Source of the DNA: Uliginosibacterium sp036017065
GTDB taxonomy: Bacteria; Pseudomonadota; Gammaproteobacteria; Burkholderiales; Rhodocyclaceae
Reading direction: 5' to 3'
Length of the DNA stretch: 64,000 bases
Assembly (NCBI RefSeq): GCF_036017065.1
Contig: NZ_JAYXHR010000004.1
Span: 186,001 to 250,000, forward strand
The position numbers and the translations under genes were made by a program. Every line of letters starts with the position of its first letter. The stretch's first letter is position 1. Positions 8,955 to 17,690 of the stretch are shown one piece after another. The notes beneath the pieces are model-generated. The model worked only from the letters and a program-made list of their open reading frames with translations. It did no database searches and was not told where the DNA came from.

Positions 8955-9328
8955 TGACCAGTTCAACGGTAGTGGTGGTGGACGACAACGACACGACGCG
9001 GGCGATGCTGCGCGGCATCCTGCGCCAGGACGGCCTGGACGTGATCGGCGAGGCCAAGGACGGCGAGTCTGCGCTGCAGGTGGTACGCCGGCTCAAGCCG
9101 GCCCTGGTCTGCCTGGATGTGCAGATGCCGGGCAGCAACGGCCTGGAAGTCCTGCAGACCATCAAGGCTGAACTTCCTTCGGTACGGGTGCTGATGGTGA
9201 CGGGCGCGACCGAGCGCGAAACCGTGCAGGCGGCCATCGCCGGCGGCGCCAGTGGTTACGTGGTCAAGCCCTTCAATGCAGCCAACGTAACGACCGCGGT
9301 GCGGCGGGCGCTCGGCCTCGCTGCCTGA
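8954..9328 (+). CDS. Single-domain response regulator (CheY-like receiver)
   Basis: A 124-aa stand-alone receiver. The acidic pocket is VVVDDND, the phospho-acceptor D55 is in CLDVQMPGSNG, the conserved Thr in MVTGA and the Lys in VVKPF are present. There is no output domain, so it acts by protein contact. The ATG at 8954 overlaps the stop of the cyclase gene by one base; a GTG at 8951 is an alternative. GGAGGA at 8945-8950 is the ribosome site. Coupling to the cyclase suggests one phosphorelay feeding both. No partner kinase is adjacent on this strand. Confidence 0.88.
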   Translation: MTSSTVVVVDDNDTTRAMLRGILRQDGLDVIGEAKDGESALQVVRRLKPALVCLDVQMPGSNGLEVLQTIKAELPSVRVLMVTGATERETVQAAIAGGASGYVVKPFNAANVTTAVRRALGLAA

Positions 9329-9411
9329 GGGCTGGGCGGCCCCTTGCGCCCAGCGATCTTGCGCCATCCGCTATACTCCGGACGACTTACATTTTCACCG
9401 CGGAGAACGAC

Positions 9412-9750
9412 GTGAAGAAGATCGAGGCCGTCATCAAACCTTTCAAGCTGGACGAAGTGCGCGAAGCACTGTCGGAAGTGGGCATCACCGGCCTGACCGT
9501 CACCGAGGTGAAGGGCTTCGGCCGCCAGAAGGGGCACACCGAGCTGTACCGCGGCGCCGAGTACGTCGTGGACTTCCTGCCCAAGATCAAGGTGGAAGTG
9601 GTGGTGACCGACAGCATCGTCGATCAGGCGGTGGAGGCCATCGTCAAGTCGGCGCGTACCGGCAAGATCGGCGACGGCAAGATCTTCGTGTCCTCGGTGG
9701 AGCAGGTGGTGCGCATCCGTACTGGCGAGACCAACGAGCAAGCCATCTGA
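9412..9750 (+). CDS. glnB: Nitrogen regulatory protein P-II
   Basis: Trimeric sensor of 2-oxoglutarate, ATP/ADP and (through uridylylation) glutamine; controls NtrB and the glutamine synthetase adenylyltransferase. The 112-aa protein begins at a GTG (9412) after CGGAGAACGAC. The T-loop is intact with uridylylation site Y51 (ELYRGAEY), and GKIGDGKIFV and the C-terminal RTGE motif are present. The residues KKIEAVIKPFKLDEVREAL match GlnB rather than an amtB-linked GlnK, and there is no amtB nearby. A -10-like TATACT lies at 9372-9377. The terminator is at 9768-9797. Confidence 0.96.
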   Translation: MKKIEAVIKPFKLDEVREALSEVGITGLTVTEVKGFGRQKGHTELYRGAEYVVDFLPKIKVEVVVTDSIVDQAVEAIVKSARTGKIGDGKIFVSSVEQVVRIRTGETNEQAI

Positions 9751-9767
9751 GCCTGTCCGGTCCCAGC

Positions 9768-9797
9768 AAAAAGGCCACGCAACTGCGTGGCCTTTTT
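9768..9797. terminator. Bidirectional Rho-independent terminator
   Basis: AAAAAGGCCACGC, a four-base loop and GCGTGGCCTTTTT. It ends glnB on the plus strand and the receiver gene at 9825 on the minus strand. Confidence 0.9.
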
Positions 9798-9824
9798 GCT
9801 GGGCGGCCGGCTTGCCCCACTGGC

Positions 9825-10217
9825 CTACTGGCGCGTTCCGGGTTCGCTGCACACCCGACCCAGTGCGCTGAGCAGGGTGTCGAGCACGAAGGGTTTCACC
9901 AGGTACTCGTTGGCGCCGCCGCGCATGGCGCGATCGATGTGGCCGACGTCACCGTTGCCGCTCTGGACGATCACGGCCAGTTCGCGGTGCAGCGGGTGGG
10001 TGCGGATCCGGCGCAGCACCTCGAAGCCGTCCAGGCCCGGCATCATCAGGTCGAGCAGCACCACGTCGAAGTGCTGCTGCGGGTCTTCCAGCAGCTCCAG
10101 GGCGCGAGTGCCGGAGCTGGCCAGCGTCACGTCGTCCGGCATGCCGAAGAAGAAAGCCTTGGTGAGGGCAAGGTTGATCGGCTCGTCGTCGACGACGAGA
10201 ATCCGTCGGCTCGTCAT
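9825..10217 (-). CDS. Single-domain response regulator, partner of the adjacent histidine kinase
   Basis: A 130-aa receiver with ILVVDDEP, phospho-acceptor D56 (LLDLMMPGLDG) and YLVKPF. No output domain. Its ATG overlaps the stop of the upstream histidine kinase by four bases (ATGA), so the pair behaves like a hybrid kinase split into two genes. It probably relays the kinase signal to an unknown target or phosphotransfer protein. The terminator at 9768-9797 follows it. Confidence 0.9.
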   Translation of the reverse strand: MTSRRILVVDDEPINLALTKAFFFGMPDDVTLASSGTRALELLEDPQQHFDVVLLDLMMPGLDGFEVLRRIRTHPLHRELAVIVQSGNGDVGHIDRAMRGGANEYLVKPFVLDTLLSALGRVCSEPGTRQ

Positions 10218-12820
10218 GCTGCCTCCTTGTCGAGCGGCAGCACGAATTCGAACGAACTGCCGCGCTCGGGGTTGTTGTAGGCTTGGATGTGGCCGCCGTG
10301 ATGGGCGACGATCTCCCTGCAGATAGACAGCCCCAGGCCGCTGCCGCCTGCACCCGACTGGGTGCGGGTGCTCTGCACGAATTTCTCGAAGATGCTCTCC
10401 AGCTCGTCGGGCGGAATGCCGCAGCCTTCGTCGCTGACCACGAAGCGCAAGGCCCTGCCGGCGCGGTCAACCGTGATGGCGATGACACCGGCCTCGGGCG
10501 AATAGCGGATCGCGTTGGCCAGCAGGTTGCGCAGCACCTGGCCGATGCGCACCGGGTCGGCCACGATCTGCGGCAGGTCAGGGGCAAGCTCGACGCGGAA
10601 GCGCAGGTTCTTCTGGCGCGCCAGGGCTTCTAGCTCGGCCGTGTGGCTCTCCACCAGGTAGCGTGGGTCGATCGGCTCCGGGTGGAAGCTCATCATGCCG
10701 CTGTCCAGCTTGGAGATGTCCAGCAGGTCGTTGATCAGCGACAGCAGCCGGCTGGCGCTCTGGCGGATCGAGTCGAAGTAGGTGACGAGCAGGTCCGGCG
10801 GCGCCTGGCCGGCATGCTTGGCGCCCATGTCTGCAAAGCCGATGATGCCGTGCATCGGGGTGCGCATCTCGTGCGAGATGTTGGTCAGGAAGGTGTTCTT
10901 GGCCATGTTGGCGCGCTCCGCCTCGGCCCGGGCGAGGTCGAGGTTGCGGGTGCGTTCCTCCACCTTCTGCTCCAGCGAGGCCCGCTCCGCGATCAGTGCG
11001 AGCTGCAGTTCCTTGCGCGGAGTGATGTCGTGAAAGGTGCCGACGATCCGCACGGCGGTGCCGTCCTCGCCGCGCTCCACCACTTCGCCGCGCGAAGACA
11101 CCCAGGCCCAGCCCCCGGTGGCCCGGCGCAGCCGGGTCTCGGTGGCGTAGAAACCGGTCTTGCCAGAGCAGTGGGCCTGCAGGGATTCCTGTACGTCCGC
11201 CAGGTCGTCCGGATGCACCAGGGTGCCGAGGATGGCGTTGGCCGACAGGGCAATGTCTGGTCGGTATTCCACGCCGGTGATCTGCGAAAAGCGTTCGTCC
11301 AGCACGATGCGGTCGCTCGGCAGATGCCAGTCCCACCAGCACAGCTCGCCCCCCCGCAAGGCCATCTGCAGGCGGCGCTCGCTGTAGGCCAGTGCCGACT
11401 GGTCGCGCAATACGCCAGCGGCCTGTCGTGGTCGGCCCTGGGCGTCGTACTCCACCACGCCACCGTAGCAGGCCAGGGTCAGCCAGTTGCCATCCCGATG
11501 GCGTAGCCGCAGCACGGTGTCGAGGGTCGTCTGCCGGCCGCTGCCCATGGCCTCCAGCGCATTGCGGATGGTGGTGCAGTCGTTGGCATGCATCAGCGCC
11601 AGCCAGCCGTCGAGGTCGCGCGGGCCCTGCGAGTGGCCGGTGATCTGTTCCCAGCTTGCGTTTAGGTACAGGCCCGGTTTGTCGAAGTCGTAGATCCACA
11701 TCGACAGCTTGCCGCCCAGCAACGCAAGGCGGAGGCGGACCCGCGCCTGTTCGGCAGCATGGGCCTGCTGCTTGCGGGCTTCGAAAGCCATCATCAGCAC
11801 GGTGCTGCCCACTGCCAGCAACAGCCAGACCGCGAGTGCCAGCACCCAGGTGAGCGCGTGGCCGCGCCGGGTGGCCTCCTGCAGTACGGCTTCAGGAACG
11901 AAGGTCGCGATCAGCAGGCCGTTGAACTCCTGCGGGCCGCGTTCTCCCGGCAAGGCGACGCCGGGCAGGTCCGGCAGGTCGGTACGGTCCAGGCTCCACA
12001 GGCCGGAGCGGCTGCGCAATTGCTGGCGCTCGGGCTGGTTGACCACGTCGGCGAGTGCAAGCTCGTATCGGTCGATGCGCGCGTCCGGGCGTTCCAGCTG
12101 GAAACCCCATTCCAGTTCCGGCCGCGGCGCCTTCAGCCAGTATCCCTCGTGGTCTGCGAACAGCACGGGATTCTCCGGCGTCGTTTCGCGCCGGAAGCTG
12201 GTGCTCAGCTCGGTGATGGCCACGTTGAGCACCAGCACCGCAGCCAGGCTGCCGTCCGGCCCGTGCAGCGGCGTGGCGACCCGCATCGTCGGCTGGATGG
12301 GCTGCTCGATGCGGTTGTTCTCTACGTTGAGGTCGATGCGGGATACGAAGATCTGGCCGGGTGCCAGCGTCCGGCTGCGCTCGAAGTAGTAGCGGCCGGC
12401 CTTGTCCTGCAGGTCCTGGGTCGCCACCCGCTCGCTGATGCCGTGGCGGTGGTTGATCCGAAGGCATTCCATGCCACGGGCATCCAGCAGGCGCAACTGG
12501 TCGATGCGCGAGTTGCCATTGGCCAGCAGCATGAACTGGTCGGCCAGCTGGTCCAGCGCAGCGGGGGAAAAATGCGGAATGACTGCCTGCACCGCACGCG
12601 TGCCGGCCAGGGAGCGGATGTCTTCCACCGGCTTGCGCAGGTTCGTCTGCAGGCCTTCGGCGAGACGTGCGACGCGCTGCAGCTGGAAGGTACGGATCGG
12701 TGCCAGCGCCTGCTCTTCCAGCAGGCGGCCGACGAACAGGCCGGCGGCCGCAATGAACAATGCGAGCCCGACCCATATGGCCAGCAGCCAGGTCCATTGC
12801 CGTTGCGGAAGAGTGGTCAA
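10214..12820 (-). CDS. Membrane sensor histidine kinase with periplasmic Cache-like and two PAS domains
   Basis: An 868-aa kinase. A membrane segment at about 10-30, a periplasmic sensory region of double-Cache type at about 35-315 (the RYYFERSRTLAPGQIFVSRIDLN block is typical), a second membrane segment near 325-345, two PAS domains with PAC motifs (about 370-480 and 490-610), a coiled coil, then HisKA with H650 in ISHEMRTP and an HATPase with NAIRYSPEAG, SDEGCGIP and GSGLGLSI. There is no receiver on the protein; the receiver is the overlapping downstream gene. The start is a TTG at 12818-12820 preceded by AAGGCGG. The ligand is unknown. Confidence 0.88.
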   Translation of the reverse strand: MTTLPQRQWTWLLAIWVGLALFIAAAGLFVGRLLEEQALAPIRTFQLQRVARLAEGLQTNLRKPVEDIRSLAGTRAVQAVIPHFSPAALDQLADQFMLLANGNSRIDQLRLLDARGMECLRINHRHGISERVATQDLQDKAGRYYFERSRTLAPGQIFVSRIDLNVENNRIEQPIQPTMRVATPLHGPDGSLAAVLVLNVAITELSTSFRRETTPENPVLFADHEGYWLKAPRPELEWGFQLERPDARIDRYELALADVVNQPERQQLRSRSGLWSLDRTDLPDLPGVALPGERGPQEFNGLLIATFVPEAVLQEATRRGHALTWVLALAVWLLLAVGSTVLMMAFEARKQQAHAAEQARVRLRLALLGGKLSMWIYDFDKPGLYLNASWEQITGHSQGPRDLDGWLALMHANDCTTIRNALEAMGSGRQTTLDTVLRLRHRDGNWLTLACYGGVVEYDAQGRPRQAAGVLRDQSALAYSERRLQMALRGGELCWWDWHLPSDRIVLDERFSQITGVEYRPDIALSANAILGTLVHPDDLADVQESLQAHCSGKTGFYATETRLRRATGGWAWVSSRGEVVERGEDGTAVRIVGTFHDITPRKELQLALIAERASLEQKVEERTRNLDLARAEAERANMAKNTFLTNISHEMRTPMHGIIGFADMGAKHAGQAPPDLLVTYFDSIRQSASRLLSLINDLLDISKLDSGMMSFHPEPIDPRYLVESHTAELEALARQKNLRFRVELAPDLPQIVADPVRIGQVLRNLLANAIRYSPEAGVIAITVDRAGRALRFVVSDEGCGIPPDELESIFEKFVQSTRTQSGAGGSGLGLSICREIVAHHGGHIQAYNNPERGSSFEFVLPLDKEAA

Positions 12821-12853
12821 TGCAGCCGCCTTTCAAGGGTGCCAATGAACACG

Positions 12854-12889
12854 AAAAGGGAGTGGTCCCGTCGAACGGACACCACTCCC
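12854..12889 (-). terminator. Rho-independent terminator after clpB
   Basis: On the minus strand GGGAGTGGT and ACCACTCCC form a 9-bp stem followed by TTTT. It lies 90 bases after the clpB stop and before the kinase start. A second, T-less hairpin (GGGCAGC/GCTGCCC) is at about 12933-12953. Confidence 0.75.
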
Positions 12890-12979
12890 GTGGATTACGG
12901 CGTTTATGCGTCTGGCTTGAGGCGGCATGAGCGGGCAGCCCGCAGGCTGCCCGTTGGTCTGGCGGTTCCGGCCGGGCTG

Positions 12980-15562
12980 TCAGTTCGGCTTGTGGAAGGC
13001 GATGTGGCCGTTGTCGGTATCCACGATCACCGTGTCCTTGCTGCCGAACTTTCCTTCCAGGATCTCGCGTGCCAGCGGGTTCTCGATGTGCTCCTGGATC
13101 GCCCGCTTGAGCGGCCGCGCGCCGAACACCGGGTCGAAGCCCGCCTTGGCCACTTCCTCCAGCGCCGCGTCGGACACCTGCAGGCCGATCTCCAGCTTTG
13201 CCAGGCGTTTCTGCAGATAGCCGAGCTGGATCTTCGCGATGTTCTGGATATGCACATCCGCCAGCGCGTGGAATACCACCACCTCGTCGATGCGGTTGAT
13301 GAACTCCGGCCGGAAGAAGGTCTTCACCTCCGCCATGACGGCCGCTTTCACCGCCGAGTAGGTTTCGCCGGCCATCTGCTGGATCATCTGGCTGCCGAGG
13401 TTGCTGGTCATCACGATCACCGTGTTCTTGAAGTCCACGGTGCGGCCCTGCCCATCGGTCATGCGGCCGTCATCCAGCACCTGCAACAGCACGTTGAAAA
13501 CGTCCGGGTGCGCCTTCTCCACCTCGTCGAAGAGGATCACGGAGTAGGGCTTGCGCCGCACCTGTTCGGTCAGGTAGCCGCCCTCGTCGTAGCCGACGTA
13601 GCCGGGAGGCGCGCCGATGAGGCGCGATACCGAGTGCTTCTCCATGAATTCGCTCATGTCGATGCGGATGAGGTGCTCCTCGCTGTCGAACAGGAAGTTC
13701 GCCAGCGTCTTGCACAGCTCGGTCTTGCCGACGCCGGTGGGGCCGAGGAACAGGAAGCTGCCGTAGGGGCGGTTCTCGTCCGACAGGCCGGCGCGCGAGC
13801 GGCGGATGGCATCCGACACCAGCCGCACGGCCTCGTCCTGGCCGATGACCCGCTCATGCAGCTTGTCTTCCATCTGCAGCAGCTTCTGACGCTCGCCCTG
13901 CAGCATCTTGGCGACCGGAATGCCGGTGGCGCGTGACACCACCTCGGCGATCTCCTCCGCACCGACCTGCGTGCGCAGCAGGCGGTTGGCCTGCGGGGCA
14001 GACTGGGCGGATTCCGCTTCCTTCAGCTGCGCCTCCAGCTTGGGTAGTTCTCCGTACTGCAGTTCGCTCATCTTCTGCCAGTCGCCACGGCGCTTGGCTT
14101 CATCCATCTGCACGCGGAGCTGCTCGATGGCCTCCTTGATGTGCTGGCTGCCAGCGACCTGCGCTTTCTCGGCCTTCCACACCTCGTCGAGGTCGGAATA
14201 CTCCTTCTCCAGGCGCGCGATCTCGTCCTCGATCAGGCCCAGGCGGCGCTGCGAGGCCTCGTCCTTCTCCTTCTTCACCGCCTCGCGTTCGATCTTCAGC
14301 TGGATGATGCGGCGGTCGAGCTTGTCCATCGACTCCGGCTTGGAGTCGATTTCCATCTTGATGCGCGCGGCGGCTTCGTCGATCAGGTCGATGGCCTTGT
14401 CCGGCAGGAAGCGGTCGGTGATGTAGCGGTGCGACAGCTCGGCCGCGGCAACGATGGCGGGGTCGGTGATGTCCACGCCGTGGTGCAGCTCGTACTTCTC
14501 CTGCAGGCCGCGCAGGATGGCGATGGTGCTCTCCACGCTCGGCTCGTCGACCAGCACCTTCTGGAAGCGGCGCTCCAGCGCGGCGTCCTTCTCGATGTAC
14601 TTGCGGTACTCGTCCAGGGTGGTCGCGCCGATGCAGTGCAGCTCGCCACGGGCGAGCGCCGGCTTCAGCATGTTGCCGGCATCGATCGCCCCCTCGGCCT
14701 TGCCGGCACCGACCATGGTGTGGATCTCGTCGATGAAGACGATGATGCGGCCTTCTTCCTTGGCGATGTCGTTGAGCACCGCCTTCAGGCGTTCCTCGAA
14801 TTCGCCGCGGTACTTGGCGCCGGCCAGCAATGCGGCCATGTCCAGCGACAGCACGCGCTTGCCCTTCAGGCTCTCGGGCACCTCTTCATTGATGATGCGC
14901 TGGGCCAGACCCTCGACGATGGCGGTCTTGCCGACGCCGGGCTCGCCGATCAGCACCGGGTTGTTCTTGGTGCGGCGCTGCAGGATCTGGATCGCTCGGC
15001 GGATCTCGTCGTCGCGGCCGATCACCGGGTCCAGCTTGCCGCTGCGGGCGCGCTCGGTGAGGTCCAGGCAGTACTTCTTCAGCGATTCGCGCTGGGTTTC
15101 GGCCTCCTGGCTATCGACGGCCGCGCCGCCGCGAACGGCCTCGATGGCCGCTTCCAGCGCCTTGCGCGCGCCACCATGCTCCTTCAGCAGGCGGCCGGTC
15201 GGACCTTTGTCCTCGGTGAGCGCAAGCAGGAACATTTCACTGGCGATGTACTGGTCGCCGCGCTTCTGCGCCTCGCGGTCGGTGAGGTTCAGCAGGTTGG
15301 ACAGGTCGCGCCCGACCTGCACCTCGCCGCCGTGGCCCTGCACCTGTGGCAGGTTGTCGATGGCGCGGTCCAGCGCGGCCTTCAGCGGCGGAACGTTGAC
15401 GCCGGCGCGCGCCAGCAGCGGGCCGGCGCCGCTGTCTTCCTGTTGCAGCAGCGCCAGCAGCAGGTGCTGGGGCTCGATGTACTGGCTGTCATGGCCGACG
15501 GCAAGACTCTGGGCGTCGGCCAGGGCTTGCTGGAATTTGGTGGTGAGTTTGTCGATGCGCAT
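12980..15562 (-). CDS. clpB: ATP-dependent disaggregase ClpB
   Basis: Hexameric AAA+ disaggregase that extracts and refolds aggregated proteins with DnaK. At 860 aa it is full length. Order: N-terminal Clp_N repeats (about 1-150), first AAA+ module with Walker A GEPGVGKTA near 206, middle coiled-coil domain (about 400-530; EREAVKKEKDEASQRRL), second AAA+ module with Walker A GPTGVGKTE near 608, and the ClpB D2-small domain to the end. It starts at ATG with AGGAGAT before it. A near-consensus sigma-32 promoter is directly upstream at 15594-15621. Confidence 0.97.
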   Translation of the reverse strand: MRIDKLTTKFQQALADAQSLAVGHDSQYIEPQHLLLALLQQEDSGAGPLLARAGVNVPPLKAALDRAIDNLPQVQGHGGEVQVGRDLSNLLNLTDREAQKRGDQYIASEMFLLALTEDKGPTGRLLKEHGGARKALEAAIEAVRGGAAVDSQEAETQRESLKKYCLDLTERARSGKLDPVIGRDDEIRRAIQILQRRTKNNPVLIGEPGVGKTAIVEGLAQRIINEEVPESLKGKRVLSLDMAALLAGAKYRGEFEERLKAVLNDIAKEEGRIIVFIDEIHTMVGAGKAEGAIDAGNMLKPALARGELHCIGATTLDEYRKYIEKDAALERRFQKVLVDEPSVESTIAILRGLQEKYELHHGVDITDPAIVAAAELSHRYITDRFLPDKAIDLIDEAAARIKMEIDSKPESMDKLDRRIIQLKIEREAVKKEKDEASQRRLGLIEDEIARLEKEYSDLDEVWKAEKAQVAGSQHIKEAIEQLRVQMDEAKRRGDWQKMSELQYGELPKLEAQLKEAESAQSAPQANRLLRTQVGAEEIAEVVSRATGIPVAKMLQGERQKLLQMEDKLHERVIGQDEAVRLVSDAIRRSRAGLSDENRPYGSFLFLGPTGVGKTELCKTLANFLFDSEEHLIRIDMSEFMEKHSVSRLIGAPPGYVGYDEGGYLTEQVRRKPYSVILFDEVEKAHPDVFNVLLQVLDDGRMTDGQGRTVDFKNTVIVMTSNLGSQMIQQMAGETYSAVKAAVMAEVKTFFRPEFINRIDEVVVFHALADVHIQNIAKIQLGYLQKRLAKLEIGLQVSDAALEEVAKAGFDPVFGARPLKRAIQEHIENPLAREILEGKFGSKDTVIVDTDNGHIAFHKPN

Positions 15563-15593
15563 GGAAATCTCCTGGATCCTGGGGTTCCCTCCA

Positions 15594-15621
15594 AGATTGG
15601 GGAGATTCCTCAGGTTTCAAG
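15594..15621 (-). promoter_or_regulatory. Sigma-32 heat-shock promoter of clpB
   Basis: On the minus strand CTTGAAA (15621-15615), a 12-base spacer and CCCCAATCT (15602-15594). The sigma-32 consensus is CTTGAA-N13-17-CCCCATNT, so both boxes and the spacing fit. The -10 box ends 31 bases upstream of the clpB ATG. Confidence 0.88.
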
Positions 15622-15786
15622 CCGGCCCGGATCGCGGTATGGTGCGGGGCTGAGACATGCAGCGCCTCGCGCCAGGGCCGGTGCGATGCTATGTTTCAAG
15701 CCTATGGCATAACCGGCCGACGAGGGTCGGGCAAGGAATTTGCAGTCATCACCGCTTCTACCCCACACCAGAACGGGAGTCCAACA

Positions 15787-16287
15787 ATGTCCAGCAAGCC
15801 CGAGCAAGCCGTTGCCGCTCTGCAGAAAAAGAACCTCGAATCCGCAGTTCGTTTGGCTCAGTTGTCGATCGAAAATTCCCAACGCATCCTGCAATTGCAG
15901 ATGCAGGTGGCCCGCGACATGTTCGAGGGCGGGGTGGAAAGCGCCCGCGCGATGAGCCAGGTCAAGACGCCGCAGGAGGCCATGGAGCTGCGTGCCCGCT
16001 ACGCCCAGCAGGCGGCGGAACAGATGTTTTCCTGCAGCCGCAGCATCGCGGAAATCACCGCAGAAGTGCAGGGCGAGATGAGCAAGATGGTCAGCGCCCA
16101 GCTGGCCAGCGGCAGCCAGGACATGATCGAGGCGATGCAGAACTTCCTGCAGGGCATGCCGATGAACAGCCATGCCGCGGCCGAGGCCCTGCAGAACACC
16201 TTCGACGCCGCCCGCAAGACGATGGAACAGGTCGCCAAGGCCTCCAGCGATGCCTTCAATTCGGCGGTGAAGCCGCCGAAGCGCTGA
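15787..16287 (+). CDS. phaP: Phasin family protein
   Basis: Phasins coat polyhydroxyalkanoate granules and limit their size. The 166-aa protein is almost wholly helical and amphipathic, with no signal peptide or membrane segment. The pattern LAQLSIENSQRILQLQMQVARDMFEGGVE, then LRARYAQQAAEQMF and a C-terminal ALQNTFDAARKTMEQVAKASSDAF, fits the Phasin_2/TIGR01841 group of betaproteobacteria. The ATG at 15787 has GGGAG eight bases before it. It is transcribed away from clpB. No PHA synthase is in the window, so granule association is inferred from family. Confidence 0.82.
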   Translation: MSSKPEQAVAALQKKNLESAVRLAQLSIENSQRILQLQMQVARDMFEGGVESARAMSQVKTPQEAMELRARYAQQAAEQMFSCSRSIAEITAEVQGEMSKMVSAQLASGSQDMIEAMQNFLQGMPMNSHAAAEALQNTFDAARKTMEQVAKASSDAFNSAVKPPKR

Positions 16288-16304
16288 ACCGCGTAGCGAC
16301 CAGC

Positions 16305-16334
16305 AAAAAGGGAGGCCTCGGCCTCCCTTTTTTT
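16305..16334. terminator. Bidirectional Rho-independent terminator
   Basis: AAAAAGGGAGGC, short loop, GCCTCCCTTTTTTT. It separates the phasin gene (+) from the hpnE gene (-), which converge on it. Confidence 0.93.
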
Positions 16335-16341
16335 GTGACGC

Positions 16342-17685
16342 TCAGAGCGCGAAGGCGGGTGCCGTAACGCCGAGGCCGCGCATGATGTGCCGGGCTGCTG
16401 CCTGCCCGGACCGCACTGCAGATTCGATCGTGGCGGGGTAGGGCGAGTCCACGTAGTCACCCGCCAGCAACAGGCCTGGCAACGGGGTGATGGTGAGCGG
16501 CCGCACGATGCCCGGGCGGCAGGAGAAGGTGGCGCGCTTCTCGGTGATGACCTGCGACCACTTCGGCGCAGGGAGGCGGGGGTGCAGGGCCTCCACCGCT
16601 TCGTGCGCCTTCAGTGCGATGTCCTCGCGCGACAGGCTGGTATGCGGGCCGCTGCCGGAGATCACGGCGGCAATCATGCCGGCCGGGCCGCCCAGCTGGC
16701 CGCGGTCGAACAACCACTGCACCACCGAACCGGACACACCGACCATGGGGTCGGGCAGGCCGATGGCTTCGTCGTAGGCGAGGTAGACCGTGGTGATCGG
16801 CTCGTAGGGCAGGCTGTCGATCTGCTGGCGCAGCTGGCTGAGCCCCTCGTAGTCCGCCAGCAGCTCGCTGACGTGGTACGGGGCGGTGGCCACGATGACG
16901 TGCGAGTAGCGGATGTGCGGGTGCGCATCGCCCTCCAGCTGGAATTCACCGCTGTCGCCCTGCACCCGGCGGATCGGGGTGGCGGTGTAGACCGATGCGC
17001 CACTGCGGTTGAGGTAGAGCGTGGCCGGGAAAGGCAGCAGGTCGGTCAGGTCGGTGCGCGGCAGCAGCAGCTCGGACGCGGTGGCGCCGGCTGCCAGCGT
17101 ATCGCGCAACACATTGGCGAAGACCTGGGCGGAGGCGATCTCGGCCGGCGTGTTCAGCGCGGCCACGCATAGCGGCTCCCACATGAGTTCGCGCAGCAGC
17201 GGGGTCTGCTTCGTCTGGTTCAGCAGCTCGCTGACGGTGATGTCGGCCTCCAGCGCGAAGCGGCGACGCTTGAGGTGACGCACCAGGCGGATGGCGGCGA
17301 AACGGTCGGCCCAGCTCAACTCCTTGCACTTCAACAGCCCCCAGGCGAGGTGCAGCGGCGCCGGCAGGCTGGCGGCGCGCAGGTCGATGCGGCCCGGCAC
17401 GTTCAGCGTGAAGGGTACGGTCTGCAGCTTGCGTGGCGGTACGCGCAGCGTGCGCATGAGCTTCAGCGTTTCGGTGTAGGCGCCCGCCAGGATGTGCTGG
17501 CCGTTGTCCAGCGTGTAGTCGTCCTTGGTGACCACGCGGGCGCGGCCACCGAGCGTGCGCGAGCTTTCGAACACGCTCACCGTGATGCCGGCCCGGGTCA
17601 GCTCGACGGCGGCCGCGAGGCCGGCGTATCCGGCGCCGATGATGCCGACGTGGCAGTTGCTGGCGTCCATGCTGCTGGCGTCCAT
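16342..17685 (-). CDS. hpnE: Hydroxysqualene dehydroxylase HpnE
   Basis: Reduces hydroxysqualene to squalene, the last step of the HpnCDE route to squalene for hopanoids. FAD enzyme of the amine oxidase/phytoene desaturase type: dinucleotide fold VGIIGAGYAGLAAAVELT near the N-terminus, then RTLGGRAR, and the C-terminal FAD block GLLLAGDYVDSPYPATIESAVRSG. At 447 aa it has the family length. The ATG at 17683-17685 is five bases past the hpnD stop; a second in-frame ATG follows at 17670. It is the last gene of a three-gene minus-strand operon and ends at the shared terminator 16305-16334. Confidence 0.93.
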   Translation of the reverse strand: MDASSMDASNCHVGIIGAGYAGLAAAVELTRAGITVSVFESSRTLGGRARVVTKDDYTLDNGQHILAGAYTETLKLMRTLRVPPRKLQTVPFTLNVPGRIDLRAASLPAPLHLAWGLLKCKELSWADRFAAIRLVRHLKRRRFALEADITVSELLNQTKQTPLLRELMWEPLCVAALNTPAEIASAQVFANVLRDTLAAGATASELLLPRTDLTDLLPFPATLYLNRSGASVYTATPIRRVQGDSGEFQLEGDAHPHIRYSHVIVATAPYHVSELLADYEGLSQLRQQIDSLPYEPITTVYLAYDEAIGLPDPMVGVSGSVVQWLFDRGQLGGPAGMIAAVISGSGPHTSLSREDIALKAHEAVEALHPRLPAPKWSQVITEKRATFSCRPGIVRPLTITPLPGLLLAGDYVDSPYPATIESAVRSGQAAARHIMRGLGVTAPAFAL

Positions 17686-17690
17686 CCCTC

